Positions 9,236 to 17,896 of a stretch of DNA of 64,000 nt are shown in pieces. Position 1 is the stretch's first letter, and each line of letters starts with the position of its first letter. The notes under the pieces are model-generated. The model had not been told where the DNA came from. It saw nothing but the letters and a program-made list of their open reading frames with translations, and searched no databases. This DNA is from Candidatus Stoquefichus sp. SB1. Its GTDB lineage: Bacteria > Bacillota_I > Bacilli_A > Erysipelotrichales > Coprobacillaceae. Location of the stretch: assembly GCF_001244545.1 (NCBI RefSeq), contig NZ_LN852693.1, positions 320,656 through 384,655 of the forward strand, given 5' to 3'. The translations under genes were made by a program, and so were the position numbers.

Positions 9236-9756
9236 TATTCCACCTCGATTTTCACTTTATTGTAGATCCAATAAACTCCTATCGATAAGACGCCATTGAC
9301 TAATAACGTCGGTAATATCCTCATCAATAAAAATGATGTCACTGGATATCTTGTAATATTGGTAATCCACATAAGCCAATATAACACAATTTCTTGTGCA
9401 AAAATTGTCAAAACACAAAAAACCATTGCCTCAGGTAGACTTAAAGACTCTAATTTTACAATATATGATCGAATAAAGGCGATTAAACAATAAATAAGTA
9501 TATATATAGCTAAAGAATTAGAATAAACAATTGAATAGTATAAACTACATAGGGCTGCAAAAAAATAGCGTTCAGCCCCATCAATTGTTTTAACAAGTAA
9601 TGTAAACATCATTAATCCTATACAAGGAACAATTGTCAAGCCTGTTTTTGTATAATTATATGGCAAAAAGAAAGATAATGTACTGTCAATAATAAAACAC
9701 AAAAAGACAATGAGAAAACATTTTAATAAATAACTATCTCTCATGCGCTTTCTCAT
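9235..9756 (-). CDS. mreD: Rod shape-determining protein MreD
   Basis: Small integral membrane protein of the elongation machinery. The 173 residues form five or six hydrophobic helices with short loops, and the gene overlaps both mreC (4 nt) and minC (1 nt). Sequence conservation is low, as is usual for MreD; the assignment rests on topology and position. Confidence 0.88.
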   Translation of the reverse strand: MRKRMRDSYLLKCFLIVFLCFIIDSTLSFFLPYNYTKTGLTIVPCIGLMMFTLLVKTIDGAERYFFAALCSLYYSIVYSNSLAIYILIYCLIAFIRSYIVKLESLSLPEAMVFCVLTIFAQEIVLYWLMWITNITRYPVTSFLLMRILPTLLVNGVLSIGVYWIYNKVKIEVE

Positions 9757-10610
9757 TCGTCATTCACCCTTTGCACAACAGCGGCATAATTTAATGAATT
9801 AAAATCTGCACTAGGTTTAACCATACAAACAGATTCTGTCGCATCATCTCCAACTGTATAATTATCGACAGTTCCAATTAATATTCCTTTAGGACTCTTA
9901 CCAGCACCACCTAAGCCACTTGTCACAACTTTAGCACCCTTTTCAATTTTTTCAACATCGCTTAATAATGTTACACGATAGCTTTTTGTACTTAAATCAT
10001 AACGATTTAAAAGCCCATAGTATTCATCATCACCACTCATAATCATAATTGGCAACTGACTTTTTGCATTTTCACTTGATAAAAGCGTAACAGTCGAAGA
10101 AATTTCACTGACATTTGTAACTGTTCCAATCATTCCTTTAGCACCAATTACAGCCATACCTTCTTTAATACCAGAAAGATTACCTAAATCAATTGTCACT
10201 TGATTGTTCCAATTTTCAGCATCTCGAGAAATGACTTTTGTATATTTTACACGATAGTCTGTCGATAAATAATCAATTTCTGTCATTTCTTTTAATTGAT
10301 TCAATTCTGATGATATCACATCATTCATAGCTGATTCTCGTGCTAAATTATCTAATTCCTGCTTAAGTTTAGCATTCTCCTTATAAACATCCTTTAAATC
10401 ATTGTATTCTTCAAATAAACCACTCACATATTGAATTGGTGCTTTAATAACATAATATTCAATATTGGCGATTGTATCTTTAAACATTGTTTCAATGCTT
10501 GTTGCTGAACGACTTGTTACTAATGTTACAACAGAAAAAAGCACCAAAACAATAGTCACAATAATAATCCTTTTATTTTGTTTATTTCTTTTATTATTAT
10601 TCTTATACAA
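9753..10610 (-). CDS. mreC: Rod shape-determining protein MreC
   Basis: Bitopic protein linking MreB and the wall elongation enzymes. A transmembrane helix lies at about 15-33 of this reading, a coiled coil at about 60-95 and the paired beta-barrel domains to the end (NLSGIKEGMAVIGAKG; later TSGLGGAGKSPKG). I use TTG 10610 (SD GGGGTGA, 4 nt away). An ATG seven codons upstream (10631) would lie ahead of the transcription start predicted from the promoter at 10634-10662. mreB is not adjacent, although radC is the next gene upstream. Confidence 0.93.
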   Translation of the reverse strand: MYKNNNKRNKQNKRIIIVTIVLVLFSVVTLVTSRSATSIETMFKDTIANIEYYVIKAPIQYVSGLFEEYNDLKDVYKENAKLKQELDNLARESAMNDVISSELNQLKEMTEIDYLSTDYRVKYTKVISRDAENWNNQVTIDLGNLSGIKEGMAVIGAKGMIGTVTNVSEISSTVTLLSSENAKSQLPIMIMSGDDEYYGLLNRYDLSTKSYRVTLLSDVEKIEKGAKVVTSGLGGAGKSPKGILIGTVDNYTVGDDATESVCMVKPSADFNSLNYAAVVQRVNDE

Positions 10611-10633
10611 AATATCACCCCTAGTCTGCATAC

Positions 10634-10662
10634 ATTATAATATCTAGAGTCAAAAAAAGCAA
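10634..10662 (-). promoter_or_regulatory. Promoter of the mreC-mreD-minC-minD-spoIVFA-spoIVFB unit
   Basis: TTGCTT -35, 17-nt spacer, perfect TATAAT -10 on the minus strand. The predicted start near 10627 supports the TTG start of mreC. Confidence 0.65.
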
Positions 10663-10815
10663 TTCGAGAAAAGGATTTTATCAAATTAATTCATTTGCCG
10701 ACAATTCCGTCTTCTATAATCAAACCAGTATATAGTATTCCCTTTTTTATTTTCACTTATTATTTAATGTTAATAAATGATCTTTTTTTAAAAATAATGT
10801 TTTTCAACCCATCTG

Positions 10816-11490
10816 TTAGATATAAAAAATATGCTCTGCTTCAAAACTATAGAATTGATTCCAGCCAATAATCAAATGATCAACTATTTCTATAGACATC
10901 ATTTCACCTAATTGTCTAAACATTTCTGTCAGTTGCTGATCTTCAGGACTTGGAGAAGCATCACCGCTAGGATGATTATGTAATAGGACAAGTTTAGCGC
11001 TATTTATATTAATTGCTTCTTTAAACACTTCACGCGGTGTCACAACACTCATGTTGATGGAACCAATAAAAATGGTTTTTTCTTTTAAAACACGATTTTT
11101 ATTATCTAAGCATAAAATCACAAAATGTTCCTGTTTTAAAAACATCAATTCATTTTTGACACGCTCATAAATATCCATTGGTGACAATAAAGATTGTTTA
11201 GGTAAGGCATTCTCTTTTAAACGTTTTGCGATTTCTATAATACTTAAGATCTCAATCGCCTTGGCAGTTTTAATTCCTTTTAACTTAATAAGATGTGCAT
11301 AAGAAACATGATTTAATTGAGAAAATCCACCAATTTCATTTAATAATCTTTGAGATAACTGTAGAACTGATTCTTCTTTATTACCCGTTCTTAATATTAG
11401 TGCTAATAATTCAACATTACTCAACGATTCTATTCCATAAGTCATCGCTTTCTCTCTTGGGTTTTCTTCTTTTGGCAATGATTTAATCAT
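10816..11490 (-). CDS. radC: RadC/JAB-domain protein
   Basis: The 224 residues have an N-terminal helix-hairpin-helix region (about 1-90: GIESLSNVELLALILRTG, LKGIKTAKA) and a C-terminal JAMM metallo-domain with HNHPSGDASPSPEDQ near residue 170. The family is called RadC, but its repair role is not established. It is located next to the mre/min cluster as in many Firmicutes and overlaps the upstream SPOR-like gene by 8 nt. Confidence 0.92.
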   Translation of the reverse strand: MIKSLPKEENPREKAMTYGIESLSNVELLALILRTGNKEESVLQLSQRLLNEIGGFSQLNHVSYAHLIKLKGIKTAKAIEILSIIEIAKRLKENALPKQSLLSPMDIYERVKNELMFLKQEHFVILCLDNKNRVLKEKTIFIGSINMSVVTPREVFKEAININSAKLVLLHNHPSGDASPSPEDQQLTEMFRQLGEMMSIEIVDHLIIGWNQFYSFEAEHIFYI

Positions 11491-11851
11491 GTGTTACTCC
11501 TTTCGCTAAATCTGTTAATAATTCATCAATTGTAACATCTGCTCCTACAACATATGATTTCATAATTCCTTTTACTTCTGCAGCATGTTTTTCAATTGCT
11601 TTTTGATCTTCACTAATCATTGATAAAACATAATATTGATTATCTTTTTGATAACAATATCCCTCAAATCCCTGATTCTTCAATTCTGCTAATTTTTCAT
11701 CTTTATTGCTTTCTTCTTTATAAATCCCAACTTGATATGCATAAAATGTTTTTTGCGATAATAAACTTCCATATGTAAACAATAACATACATACCAAAGA
11801 AAATAAGATTCCTAAAATAACAACTTTCCATTCAAATTTCATTTTTTTCAC
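11483..11851 (-). CDS. Membrane-anchored SPOR-like domain protein
   Basis: A 122-residue protein with one N-terminal transmembrane helix (about 9-30) and an extracellular domain of the SPOR type: FYAYQVGIYKEESNKDEKL, then a strand pattern YCYQKDNQYYVLS. SPOR domains bind denuded glycan at division or remodelling sites. No enzyme domain is attached. It overlaps radC by 8 nt and likely forms a two-gene unit with it. Function is inferred from fold resemblance only. Confidence 0.6.
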   Translation of the reverse strand: MKKMKFEWKVVILGILFSLVCMLLFTYGSLLSQKTFYAYQVGIYKEESNKDEKLAELKNQGFEGYCYQKDNQYYVLSMISEDQKAIEKHAAEVKGIMKSYVVGADVTIDELLTDLAKGVTHD

Positions 11852-11873
11852 CTCAATAATTATATGCTATAGT

Positions 11874-11903
11874 AAAAAAAATATGAAAGGCATATGCCTT
11901 TCA
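11874..11903 (-). terminator. Terminator after the GG-leader peptide gene
   Basis: A perfect palindrome, TGAAAGGCAT-ATGCCTTTCA, followed on the minus strand by eight T. It separates the small peptide gene from the SPOR-radC unit. Confidence 0.8.
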
Positions 11904-11908
11904 CATTT

Positions 11909-12073
11909 TTAATTACGCCATTCAATATTAACGAGACGTGGTATAGAGATACGCCCTTTCTTAGACTTCCATATCTTATAAATTCCTGCTCCCAATAGAA
12001 GATATATTAATGCTGTCCCAATGAGTGAGCCTCCTTGTATCTCATATTGTTCTTGTAATGTAAGTTCTTTCAT
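11909..12073 (-). CDS. Small peptide with double-glycine leader (bacteriocin-like or signalling)
   Basis: I read a 54-residue peptide from ATG 12073, which has an AGGAAGGAT SD; a longer reading starting at 12091 lacks one. The first 15 residues, MKELTLQEQYEIQGG, fit the GG-type leader (Leu at -12, Ile at -4, Gly-Gly at -2/-1) that C39-peptidase ABC exporters cleave. The 39-residue remainder has a hydrophobic Gly-containing stretch (about 17-36) and a basic tail. It has its own terminator and lies between valS and the SPOR gene. No exporter, immunity or sensor gene is nearby, so its role is open. Confidence 0.6.
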   Translation of the reverse strand: MKELTLQEQYEIQGGSLIGTALIYLLLGAGIYKIWKSKKGRISIPRLVNIEWRN

Positions 12074-12143
12074 ATCTATCCTTCCTTTCATAAGTAGCCC
12101 CTATACTATATATATACACATTTATTTTCGATTTTTCTTTTTT

Positions 12144-12178
12144 TTAATGAAAAAAAGTGAAATAAATTTTCACTTTTT
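12144..12178 (-). terminator. Terminator after valS
   Basis: Minus strand AAAAGTGAAA...TTTCACTTTT stem with a T-rich tail, overlapping the valS stop codon. Confidence 0.7.
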
Positions 12179-14795
12179 ACATTTTTTCGATTTTTTCTTT
12201 AACAGCATTATATTTTGACTGATAATCTGCCAATTTTGTTTTTTCAGCTTCTACCTTTGCAGCGGGTGCCTTATTCACAAAATTCGGATTAGATAACATT
12301 CCTTCACAACGCTTAATCTCACTTGTTAGTTTTTTTAGTTCATCTTCTAATTTTTGTTTTTCAGCAGATAAATCAATATAATCTCCTAATTCAATAATAA
12401 GAGCATTTCCACCTTTGATCATTTCTGTTGCCACATTAGCAGAACTTTCGACATTGTATCCAATACATTGGGCATGACATAATTTATAAATGTATGGTGC
12501 TAAATCTTGTAAAAGAGTTTCTAAAGCTTCATCATTTGTTTGAATACTATAAGCAATTTCAATTGCGTTTTTAATAACATATTGAGCACGCATATTTCTA
12601 ATTCCTTTAATAATATCAAAAAGATACTGGAATTGATCATTAATTGAAGAACTTTCAAATTCCTCACGTACAGTTGGCCAAGCTGAAATACAAATAGATT
12701 CTTCTAAATGAGGAATTGATTGATAAATCTCTTCCGTTACAAATGGCATAAATGGATGTAATAATCTGACTATTGCATTTAAAACATAAACTAAAGTATT
12801 TTGAGTTGCTGTTTTTTCAATTGCATCATCACTATTTAAATGAACCTTTGATAATTCAATATACCATGAACAAAAATCATCCCAAATAAAACTATACAAT
12901 TCACTTCCAACATTAACAAATTCAAATTTATCCATGTTGTCATCAACAGAAACAATCACATCATTTAATCTTTTTAAAATCCATTGATCAGATAGATTCA
13001 AATGTTCAAATGATAAGTCAGCATATTGCATATCTTCATCAATATTCATCAATACAAAACGAGCTGAGTTCCAAATTTTATTAATAAAATTCCATGAAGC
13101 TTCTAATTTTTCAGGTACATATCTTAAATCCATACCTGGTGCAGAATTCGTTGTTAAGAAGAAACGAAGTGTATCAGCCCCATATTCATCAATAACATCC
13201 ATAGGATCAACACCATTACCTAATGATTTAGACATTTTTCTTCCTTGTTCATCACGAATCAAACCATGAATTAAAACATTTTCAAATGGACGTTCACCAG
13301 TAAATTCAAGTGATTGAAAAATCATACGTGAAACCCAAAAGAAAATAATATCATAACCAGTTACTAATGTATTAGTTGGAAAATATCGTTTCAACAATTC
13401 GTTTTCAGTATCTGGCCAACCCATTGTTGAAAATGGCCAAAGTGCACTTGAAAACCATGTATCCAAAACATCTTCATCCTGCTTCCAATTTTCTAAGTCA
13501 GCCGGTGCTTCTTTTCCTACATAAACTTCACCAGTTTCTTTATGATACCAGGCTGGAACCTGATGTCCCCACCAAAGTTGACGAGAAATACACCAATCTT
13601 CAATATTTTCCATCCACTGCTGGAATGTTTTTTCAAAACGTCCTGGCACAAAATGAACTTTTGAATCCTGATTTTGATTTTCAAGTGCTGCCTGTGCCAA
13701 AGGTTTCATTTTTACAAACCATTGTTTAGATAAATAAGGTTCAACAATTGCATGACTACGTTCAGAATGTCCAACTTGATGCATATGAGTTTCTATATGA
13801 TCAACAACACCGGCAGTTTGAAAATCTGCAACAAGTGCTTCACGACATTCAAAACGATCCATGCCAACATATTTTCCACATAAATCATTCATTGTTCCAT
13901 CATCATTCATACAGATTGGCATTGCCAAATGATATTTTTTAGCTAAAGCAAAATCGTTTGGATCATGTGCTGGTGTACACTTCATAACAGCTGTTCCAAA
14001 ACTCATATCTATGTAACTATCTGCCATAATAGGTAGTGGATCACCATTTGCCGGATTAATCGCATGCTTTCCAACCAGATGTGTATATCTTTCATCATCA
14101 GGATGAACAAAGATAGCCTGATCAGCAAACATTGTTTCTGGACGTGTTGTTGCAATGACTAATGTTTCATTAGTTTCAACAACTTCATATTTAAAATAAT
14201 ACATATGTCCTTCTATTTCTTTATGAATAACTTCAATATTAGATAATGCTGTTCGCTGTACCGGATCCCAATTGATAATACGTTCTCCTTGATAAATCAG
14301 TCCTTTTTCATAAAGTGCAACAAAAACTGTTTTAACAGCTTCACTTAATCCATCATCAAGTGTAAATCTTTCTTTTGAATAATCTAAAGAAAGACCTAAT
14401 TTTTCCCATTGGCTACGAATAATAGATGCATATTCTTCCTTCCAAGACCAAGCTTTTTCTAAAAACTTTTCACGTCCTAAATCATAACGAGAGATTCCTT
14501 CTTCTCTTAAACGAGCTTCAACTTTTGCTTGCGTTGCAATCCCTGCATGATCCATTCCAGGCAACCATAATGCATCATAACCTTGCATTCTCTTATATCT
14601 AATAATCATATCTTGTAATGTTGTATCCCAAGCATGACCAAGATGAAGTTTACCAGTTACATTAGGTGGTGGAATCACAATGCTATAGGGTTTCTTTGTT
14701 ATATCCCCTGCTTCAAAATATTTTTTTTCAATCCATGTCTTGTATTTTCCAGCTTCAACTTTTTGATGATTGTATTTACTCGCTAATTCCTTCAT
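12177..14795 (-). CDS. valS: Valyl-tRNA synthetase
   Basis: Class I synthetase charging tRNA-Val. The 872 residues include the HIGH-type motif [14 protein letters not shown] near residue 50, the CP1 editing domain, KMSKSLGNG near residue 520, the anticodon-binding helical domain and the C-terminal coiled coil with alternating Glu and Lys. I take ATG 14795; a TTG three codons earlier sits directly on the SD-like GGGG. The first 20 nt overlap the preceding gene. Both genes lie behind a T-box with a GUA specifier, matching valine. Confidence 0.97.
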   Translation of the reverse strand: MKELASKYNHQKVEAGKYKTWIEKKYFEAGDITKKPYSIVIPPPNVTGKLHLGHAWDTTLQDMIIRYKRMQGYDALWLPGMDHAGIATQAKVEARLREEGISRYDLGREKFLEKAWSWKEEYASIIRSQWEKLGLSLDYSKERFTLDDGLSEAVKTVFVALYEKGLIYQGERIINWDPVQRTALSNIEVIHKEIEGHMYYFKYEVVETNETLVIATTRPETMFADQAIFVHPDDERYTHLVGKHAINPANGDPLPIMADSYIDMSFGTAVMKCTPAHDPNDFALAKKYHLAMPICMNDDGTMNDLCGKYVGMDRFECREALVADFQTAGVVDHIETHMHQVGHSERSHAIVEPYLSKQWFVKMKPLAQAALENQNQDSKVHFVPGRFEKTFQQWMENIEDWCISRQLWWGHQVPAWYHKETGEVYVGKEAPADLENWKQDEDVLDTWFSSALWPFSTMGWPDTENELLKRYFPTNTLVTGYDIIFFWVSRMIFQSLEFTGERPFENVLIHGLIRDEQGRKMSKSLGNGVDPMDVIDEYGADTLRFFLTTNSAPGMDLRYVPEKLEASWNFINKIWNSARFVLMNIDEDMQYADLSFEHLNLSDQWILKRLNDVIVSVDDNMDKFEFVNVGSELYSFIWDDFCSWYIELSKVHLNSDDAIEKTATQNTLVYVLNAIVRLLHPFMPFVTEEIYQSIPHLEESICISAWPTVREEFESSSINDQFQYLFDIIKGIRNMRAQYVIKNAIEIAYSIQTNDEALETLLQDLAPYIYKLCHAQCIGYNVESSANVATEMIKGGNALIIELGDYIDLSAEKQKLEDELKKLTSEIKRCEGMLSNPNFVNKAPAAKVEAEKTKLADYQSKYNAVKEKIEKM

Positions 14796-15459
14796 TATCT
14801 TCAACCCCGTTCTCTTCTATTTCTTCAGGAATATCATAATCATAAAAATCTTCTTTATGATCAAGTATATATTTTGTTAATTTTTCATTTAAATTTGTTG
14901 TACTTACCATTGCAACAAATTCATTGGTAAAATCTGTAAAATTATATCTCGTATAAATCCCCATATCTGGATCATTTTCATCATCTTCTTCATCGTTTTC
15001 AATAATTTCTGCAAAACGTCTCGCTGCTTTCATTAAATCAGCAATCTCATGCGCTCCTACTTCTTCAAAAATATCCACAATAATAGGAACATAAGGCTTA
15101 TTAGAAGGACTCAAGAAAAAACTATGCAATGATGCACCTGAACCTTCTAATGAAGAACTTACCTGATAAATACCATAAATGACTTTTTCAGGATAAGACA
15201 TTTTTTCAAAATAATGATCAAAATCTTCATCTTCTTTTCTTATACAATGAAATAAAACAGCTGCAGAAACATCCTCTCTAGGACATTCATCAAATACACC
15301 TGGTCTTAAATATGTATATTTCTCTCTTTTTTCTTCATAAGCTTTTTGTCTTTCTTTTCTGATTTCTTTATTTTTCTTAATTCTTTTCATAAAGAAATAA
15401 CTTAAAAATACTAATGAACCAATAAATAATACCCATACTAATAAAATTTGCCAACTCAT
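14776..15459 (-). CDS. Membrane-anchored DUF4375 (DMP19-like) protein
   Basis: A 227-residue protein with an N-terminal transmembrane helix (about 4-24), a strongly basic juxtamembrane stretch, a DMP19/DUF4375-like helical domain (about 80-170: [19 protein letters not shown], then [19 protein letters not shown]) and an acidic C-terminus. The domain has no established biochemical role known to me. It is the first gene after the valine T-box, overlaps valS by 20 nt and must therefore be co-regulated with the synthetase, which is unusual. Confidence 0.6.
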   Translation of the reverse strand: MSWQILLVWVLFIGSLVFLSYFFMKRIKKNKEIRKERQKAYEEKREKYTYLRPGVFDECPREDVSAAVLFHCIRKEDEDFDHYFEKMSYPEKVIYGIYQVSSSLEGSGASLHSFFLSPSNKPYVPIIVDIFEEVGAHEIADLMKAARRFAEIIENDEEDDENDPDMGIYTRYNFTDFTNEFVAMVSTTNLNEKLTKYILDHKEDFYDYDIPEEIEENGVEDNEGISE

Positions 15460-15480
15460 CCTTTTTTCCTCCTTTAAATA

Positions 15481-15715
15481 AAAAAGAACATTCGCTTAAG
15501 GACGAATGTTCGTGGTACCACCTTAATTTATATACTCTCGTATACCTCAAAACTTTAACGCAGTTCTACGTGTTTTTCTACTATTCATTCAAAAAACATA
15601 CTCCGAGGCTACCTTCCACTTCTTCTTCTATCTCTTTTCACCAACCAGAGACTCTCTTTAAGAATACAAAATGTACTCCTCCTCATCAACGTAACATCAT
15701 TTTAACAAAGCCCTG
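15481..15715 (-). promoter_or_regulatory. T-box leader, valine specifier GUA
   Basis: The minus-strand leader contains stem I elements (AGAGAG near 15655, GGTTGGTGAAAAG near 15640), a specifier region GAA-GGUA-GCC with GUA at 15610-15612, the T-box sequence AAGGTGGTACCACG (15511-15524) and a terminator GAACATTCG...CGAATGTTC plus T run (15481-15511). Uncharged tRNA-Val would stabilise the antiterminator and allow reading into the DUF4375-like gene and valS. The specifier call uses position relative to the conserved GAA and GAG landmarks. Confidence 0.92.
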
Positions 15716-15727
15716 CTTTAAAGTCAA
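15699..15727 (-). promoter_or_regulatory. Promoter of the T-box leader
   Basis: TTGACT -35, 17-nt spacer, TAAAAT -10 on the minus strand, correctly placed just ahead of the T-box leader. Confidence 0.7.
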
Positions 15728-15732
15728 ATACA

Positions 15733-15777
15733 AATGTATTTTTAGATAAAATATCTAATGTATTTTTAGATAAAATA
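15733..15777. repeat. Tandem 21-nt direct repeat with internal dyad
   Basis: Two identical copies of AATGTATTTTTAGATAAAAT(A) at 15733-15753 and 15757-15777 (24-nt period). TTAGATA-AAA-TATCTAA is a perfect 7-bp dyad at the junction. They lie directly upstream of the T-box promoter -35. Possibly a binding site, possibly simple AT-rich duplication. The rest of 15778-15854, up to the ysxE 3' end, holds nothing I can name. Confidence 0.6.
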
Positions 15778-15854
15778 AGTCCTGTTGTTGGATAAATAAT
15801 CCAAACAATCATTAATTAAAAAAGTAAAAGCTTTCTTCATCCCTAATTCATTTT

Positions 15855-16763
15855 TTATGATAATTGAGTAATAAAATTGTGAACAGAGTCCAAATAATAC
15901 ATCAATCGAGATAATTTAATAATATTTTCTATTTCATCATGTGTATAATCAATTAATGGAACAATATTCATTAAACAACAAAGTAATAACTTTTCATCTT
16001 CTTTCAATTCTACTTTCTTAAGATAATATTCACTAAAACAATCTAAATCAAACAAAATATCTGGTATTCTTTGATAAATATCAAATAAATCATAAATTGG
16101 TAGATCTATACAAACATTATCAATTGATATGAATCTTTTTTCTTTTAAAGAAATATGATCATAGTCAAAATGTTTATAATTCATACATACTCTAATTTGA
16201 TGATATTGAGCGGTATGTTCCATATATCTTGATAAATACTGCCGCGCACTACACAAAGATTCATATATACGATAATAATTCATGACTAACATCCATTGAC
16301 TAGGTGAACGCATAGCAATATTTTCAAAATTTTGAATCATTTGTTCATAATATGCACTACGTTCATTGATAATTTGAAGAATATCCTGATTTAATGTATC
16401 AAAATATTGCTTATTCACTTTGGTATAATAAAAACTATGATAATGAAGATATGCAAGTGTTTCAAAATAAAATTTGATTTTCATTTCTTTAAGCATACCT
16501 TGACTATTATCAATGTATGGCATCAAATAAACATATTGGTTTTGATAGACTGTAAGATACTCATTGTTTTTATTTAATAAAATCTTTGTAAAACATTCCA
16601 AATGTAATGTTTCAATATACTCATATATTGTTTCTAGATGTTTATCGTTTACAACTTTTAAAACAAAGTAACCTTCTTGACTTTTGACTTTATAAACATG
16701 TGATGTTAAAGTAATTAATCCAATAGCATGAATACCATAATAATCTAAAATCAATTCTTTCAT
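15855..16763 (-). CDS. ysxE: CotS-family spore protein, YsxE-like
   Basis: A 302-residue protein resembling the CotS/YsxE/YutH group of kinase-fold spore proteins: GIHAIGLITLTSHVYKVKS followed by GYFVLKVV near residue 33 matches the small lobe. I do not see an intact catalytic HxD/DFD pair (MNYKHFDYDHI is the nearest region), so it may be inactive. It overlaps spoVID by 4 nt; in B. subtilis ysxE also follows spoVID and sits next to valS, which strongly supports the name. Confidence 0.75.
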   Translation of the reverse strand: MKELILDYYGIHAIGLITLTSHVYKVKSQEGYFVLKVVNDKHLETIYEYIETLHLECFTKILLNKNNEYLTVYQNQYVYLMPYIDNSQGMLKEMKIKFYFETLAYLHYHSFYYTKVNKQYFDTLNQDILQIINERSAYYEQMIQNFENIAMRSPSQWMLVMNYYRIYESLCSARQYLSRYMEHTAQYHQIRVCMNYKHFDYDHISLKEKRFISIDNVCIDLPIYDLFDIYQRIPDILFDLDCFSEYYLKKVELKEDEKLLLCCLMNIVPLIDYTHDEIENIIKLSRLMYYLDSVHNFITQLS

Positions 16764-17476
16764 GAATAATATGGCACAATAACAATCGTACCTTGGGTCA
16801 ATGGACGATCATGATTGTATGCTTTAAGTTGGTACTCATCTACCTGATAATGTTTTGCAATTGACTGATAATTATCTCCATCCTGAACAATATATAAATA
16901 ATAAGTACCAAGATCTTCATCATCATCCTCATCATCATGATTTTCAATTTTTTCTTTGATTGTCATTTCTTGTGGCTTTGGGCTTTCTAAAATAACTGGT
17001 TCTTCAGTAATTGGTGGCATCTCTTCAATTGTTTCATTAACGGGCACAGCTACCTCTTCTTCTCTTAAAAGTTCTTCAATTTCTGAAGCAATATCTTCAT
17101 CATCAATTGGTACTTGTGGTATGGCAGATGTTTCAATAACACGATCTTCATCATCCTGCACACCATAAATACATGCCTGTATAACAAGTGTTAAATTACC
17201 ATCATTGAGAGTATAATCAAAATCTTCAACCTTCACATGAAAGTCACGTTTATCCGTAATTTTCTCAAACTGTGCTAAAATATCTAAATCAATGGTTTCA
17301 TGAAAACTATTTTTAGTCTGATCATCTTTATACTCACCATTAATCATAATACTACCAACTGCACGCATCCCTTGATTTTCCATTTTATAACTAATAGATT
17401 CATCAACAGAAATAGACACCAATTCTTTTAATTGATGATTCAAATCAACTAATTTTTTAAAATATATTTTTTGCAT
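16760..17476 (-). CDS. spoVID: Stage VI sporulation protein D (SpoVID), LysM-containing
   Basis: SpoVID drives encasement of the spore by coat proteins. The 238 residues (B. subtilis about 575) have the family N-terminal domain (ELVSISVDESISYK, then VGSIMINGEYK, about 1-120), a shortened acidic Glu/Asp/Pro-rich linker (120-190) and a C-terminal LysM (LYIVQDGDNYQSIAKHY to the end). A sigmaE-like promoter precedes it. The main difference from Bacillus is the much shorter linker. Confidence 0.82.
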   Translation of the reverse strand: MQKIYFKKLVDLNHQLKELVSISVDESISYKMENQGMRAVGSIMINGEYKDDQTKNSFHETIDLDILAQFEKITDKRDFHVKVEDFDYTLNDGNLTLVIQACIYGVQDDEDRVIETSAIPQVPIDDEDIASEIEELLREEEVAVPVNETIEEMPPITEEPVILESPKPQEMTIKEKIENHDDEDDDEDLGTYYLYIVQDGDNYQSIAKHYQVDEYQLKAYNHDRPLTQGTIVIVPYYS

Positions 17477-17493
17477 ACTTTCCCTCCTAAGAA

Positions 17494-17521
17494 ACTGTAT
17501 GCAGAAAAATACAAATTATGA
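17494..17521 (-). promoter_or_regulatory. SigmaE-like promoter of spoVID-ysxE
   Basis: Minus strand TCATAAT, 13-nt spacer, CATACAGT; this matches the sigmaE consensus -10 (CATACANT) fully and the -35 well. The -10 ends 17 nt before the ATG, so the leader is very short. Confidence 0.55.
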
Positions 17522-17545
17522 AAAAAAAGAAGTCATCACTTCTTT
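17521..17545 (-). terminator. Terminator after the PTS IIB gene
   Basis: AAAGAAGT-GATG-ACTTCTTT stem on the minus strand with a run of T; the stop codon lies in the stem. Confidence 0.7.
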
Positions 17546-17841
17546 TCAAATAATTCTATCGCCTGTTTTAAAACAGCAGCTCCATTCATCATACCATATT
17601 CACGCATTCCAATATTAGCAATTGGAACATTTGGTGCTTCAGATTCAATTTTCTTTTGAGCATAACGAACTTGTGGTCCTAACAAAATAACATCGGTCTT
17701 TTGAGCATTTGCTTTGACTTCATTTGCCCCTACTGCCCAAATATCCACTTCAATATTCTCTTCATCTGCTGCTTTCTTCATTTTTTCAACTAACAAACTG
17801 GTTGACATCCCCGATGCACAACACAACATAATTCTGATCAT
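17536..17841 (-). CDS. PTS lactose/cellobiose-type IIB protein, stand-alone
   Basis: A 101-residue single-domain phosphocarrier of the Lac/Chb family. The N-terminus IRIMLCCASGMSTSLLVEKM provides the phosphorylatable Cys in the CxxGMSTS loop. I start at ATG 17841 because AGGGGGAT abuts the upstream ATG. The gene is monocistronic, with a terminator downstream, and no IIA or IIC gene is in the window, so its sugar and partner proteins cannot be stated. Confidence 0.85.
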   Translation of the reverse strand: MIRIMLCCASGMSTSLLVEKMKKAADEENIEVDIWAVGANEVKANAQKTDVILLGPQVRYAQKKIESEAPNVPIANIGMREYGMMNGAAVLKQAIELFEKK

Positions 17842-17896
17842 ATTCATCCCCCTTACTTGTCACATTATACAACAATTTATAAAATTTGTTAAGAAA

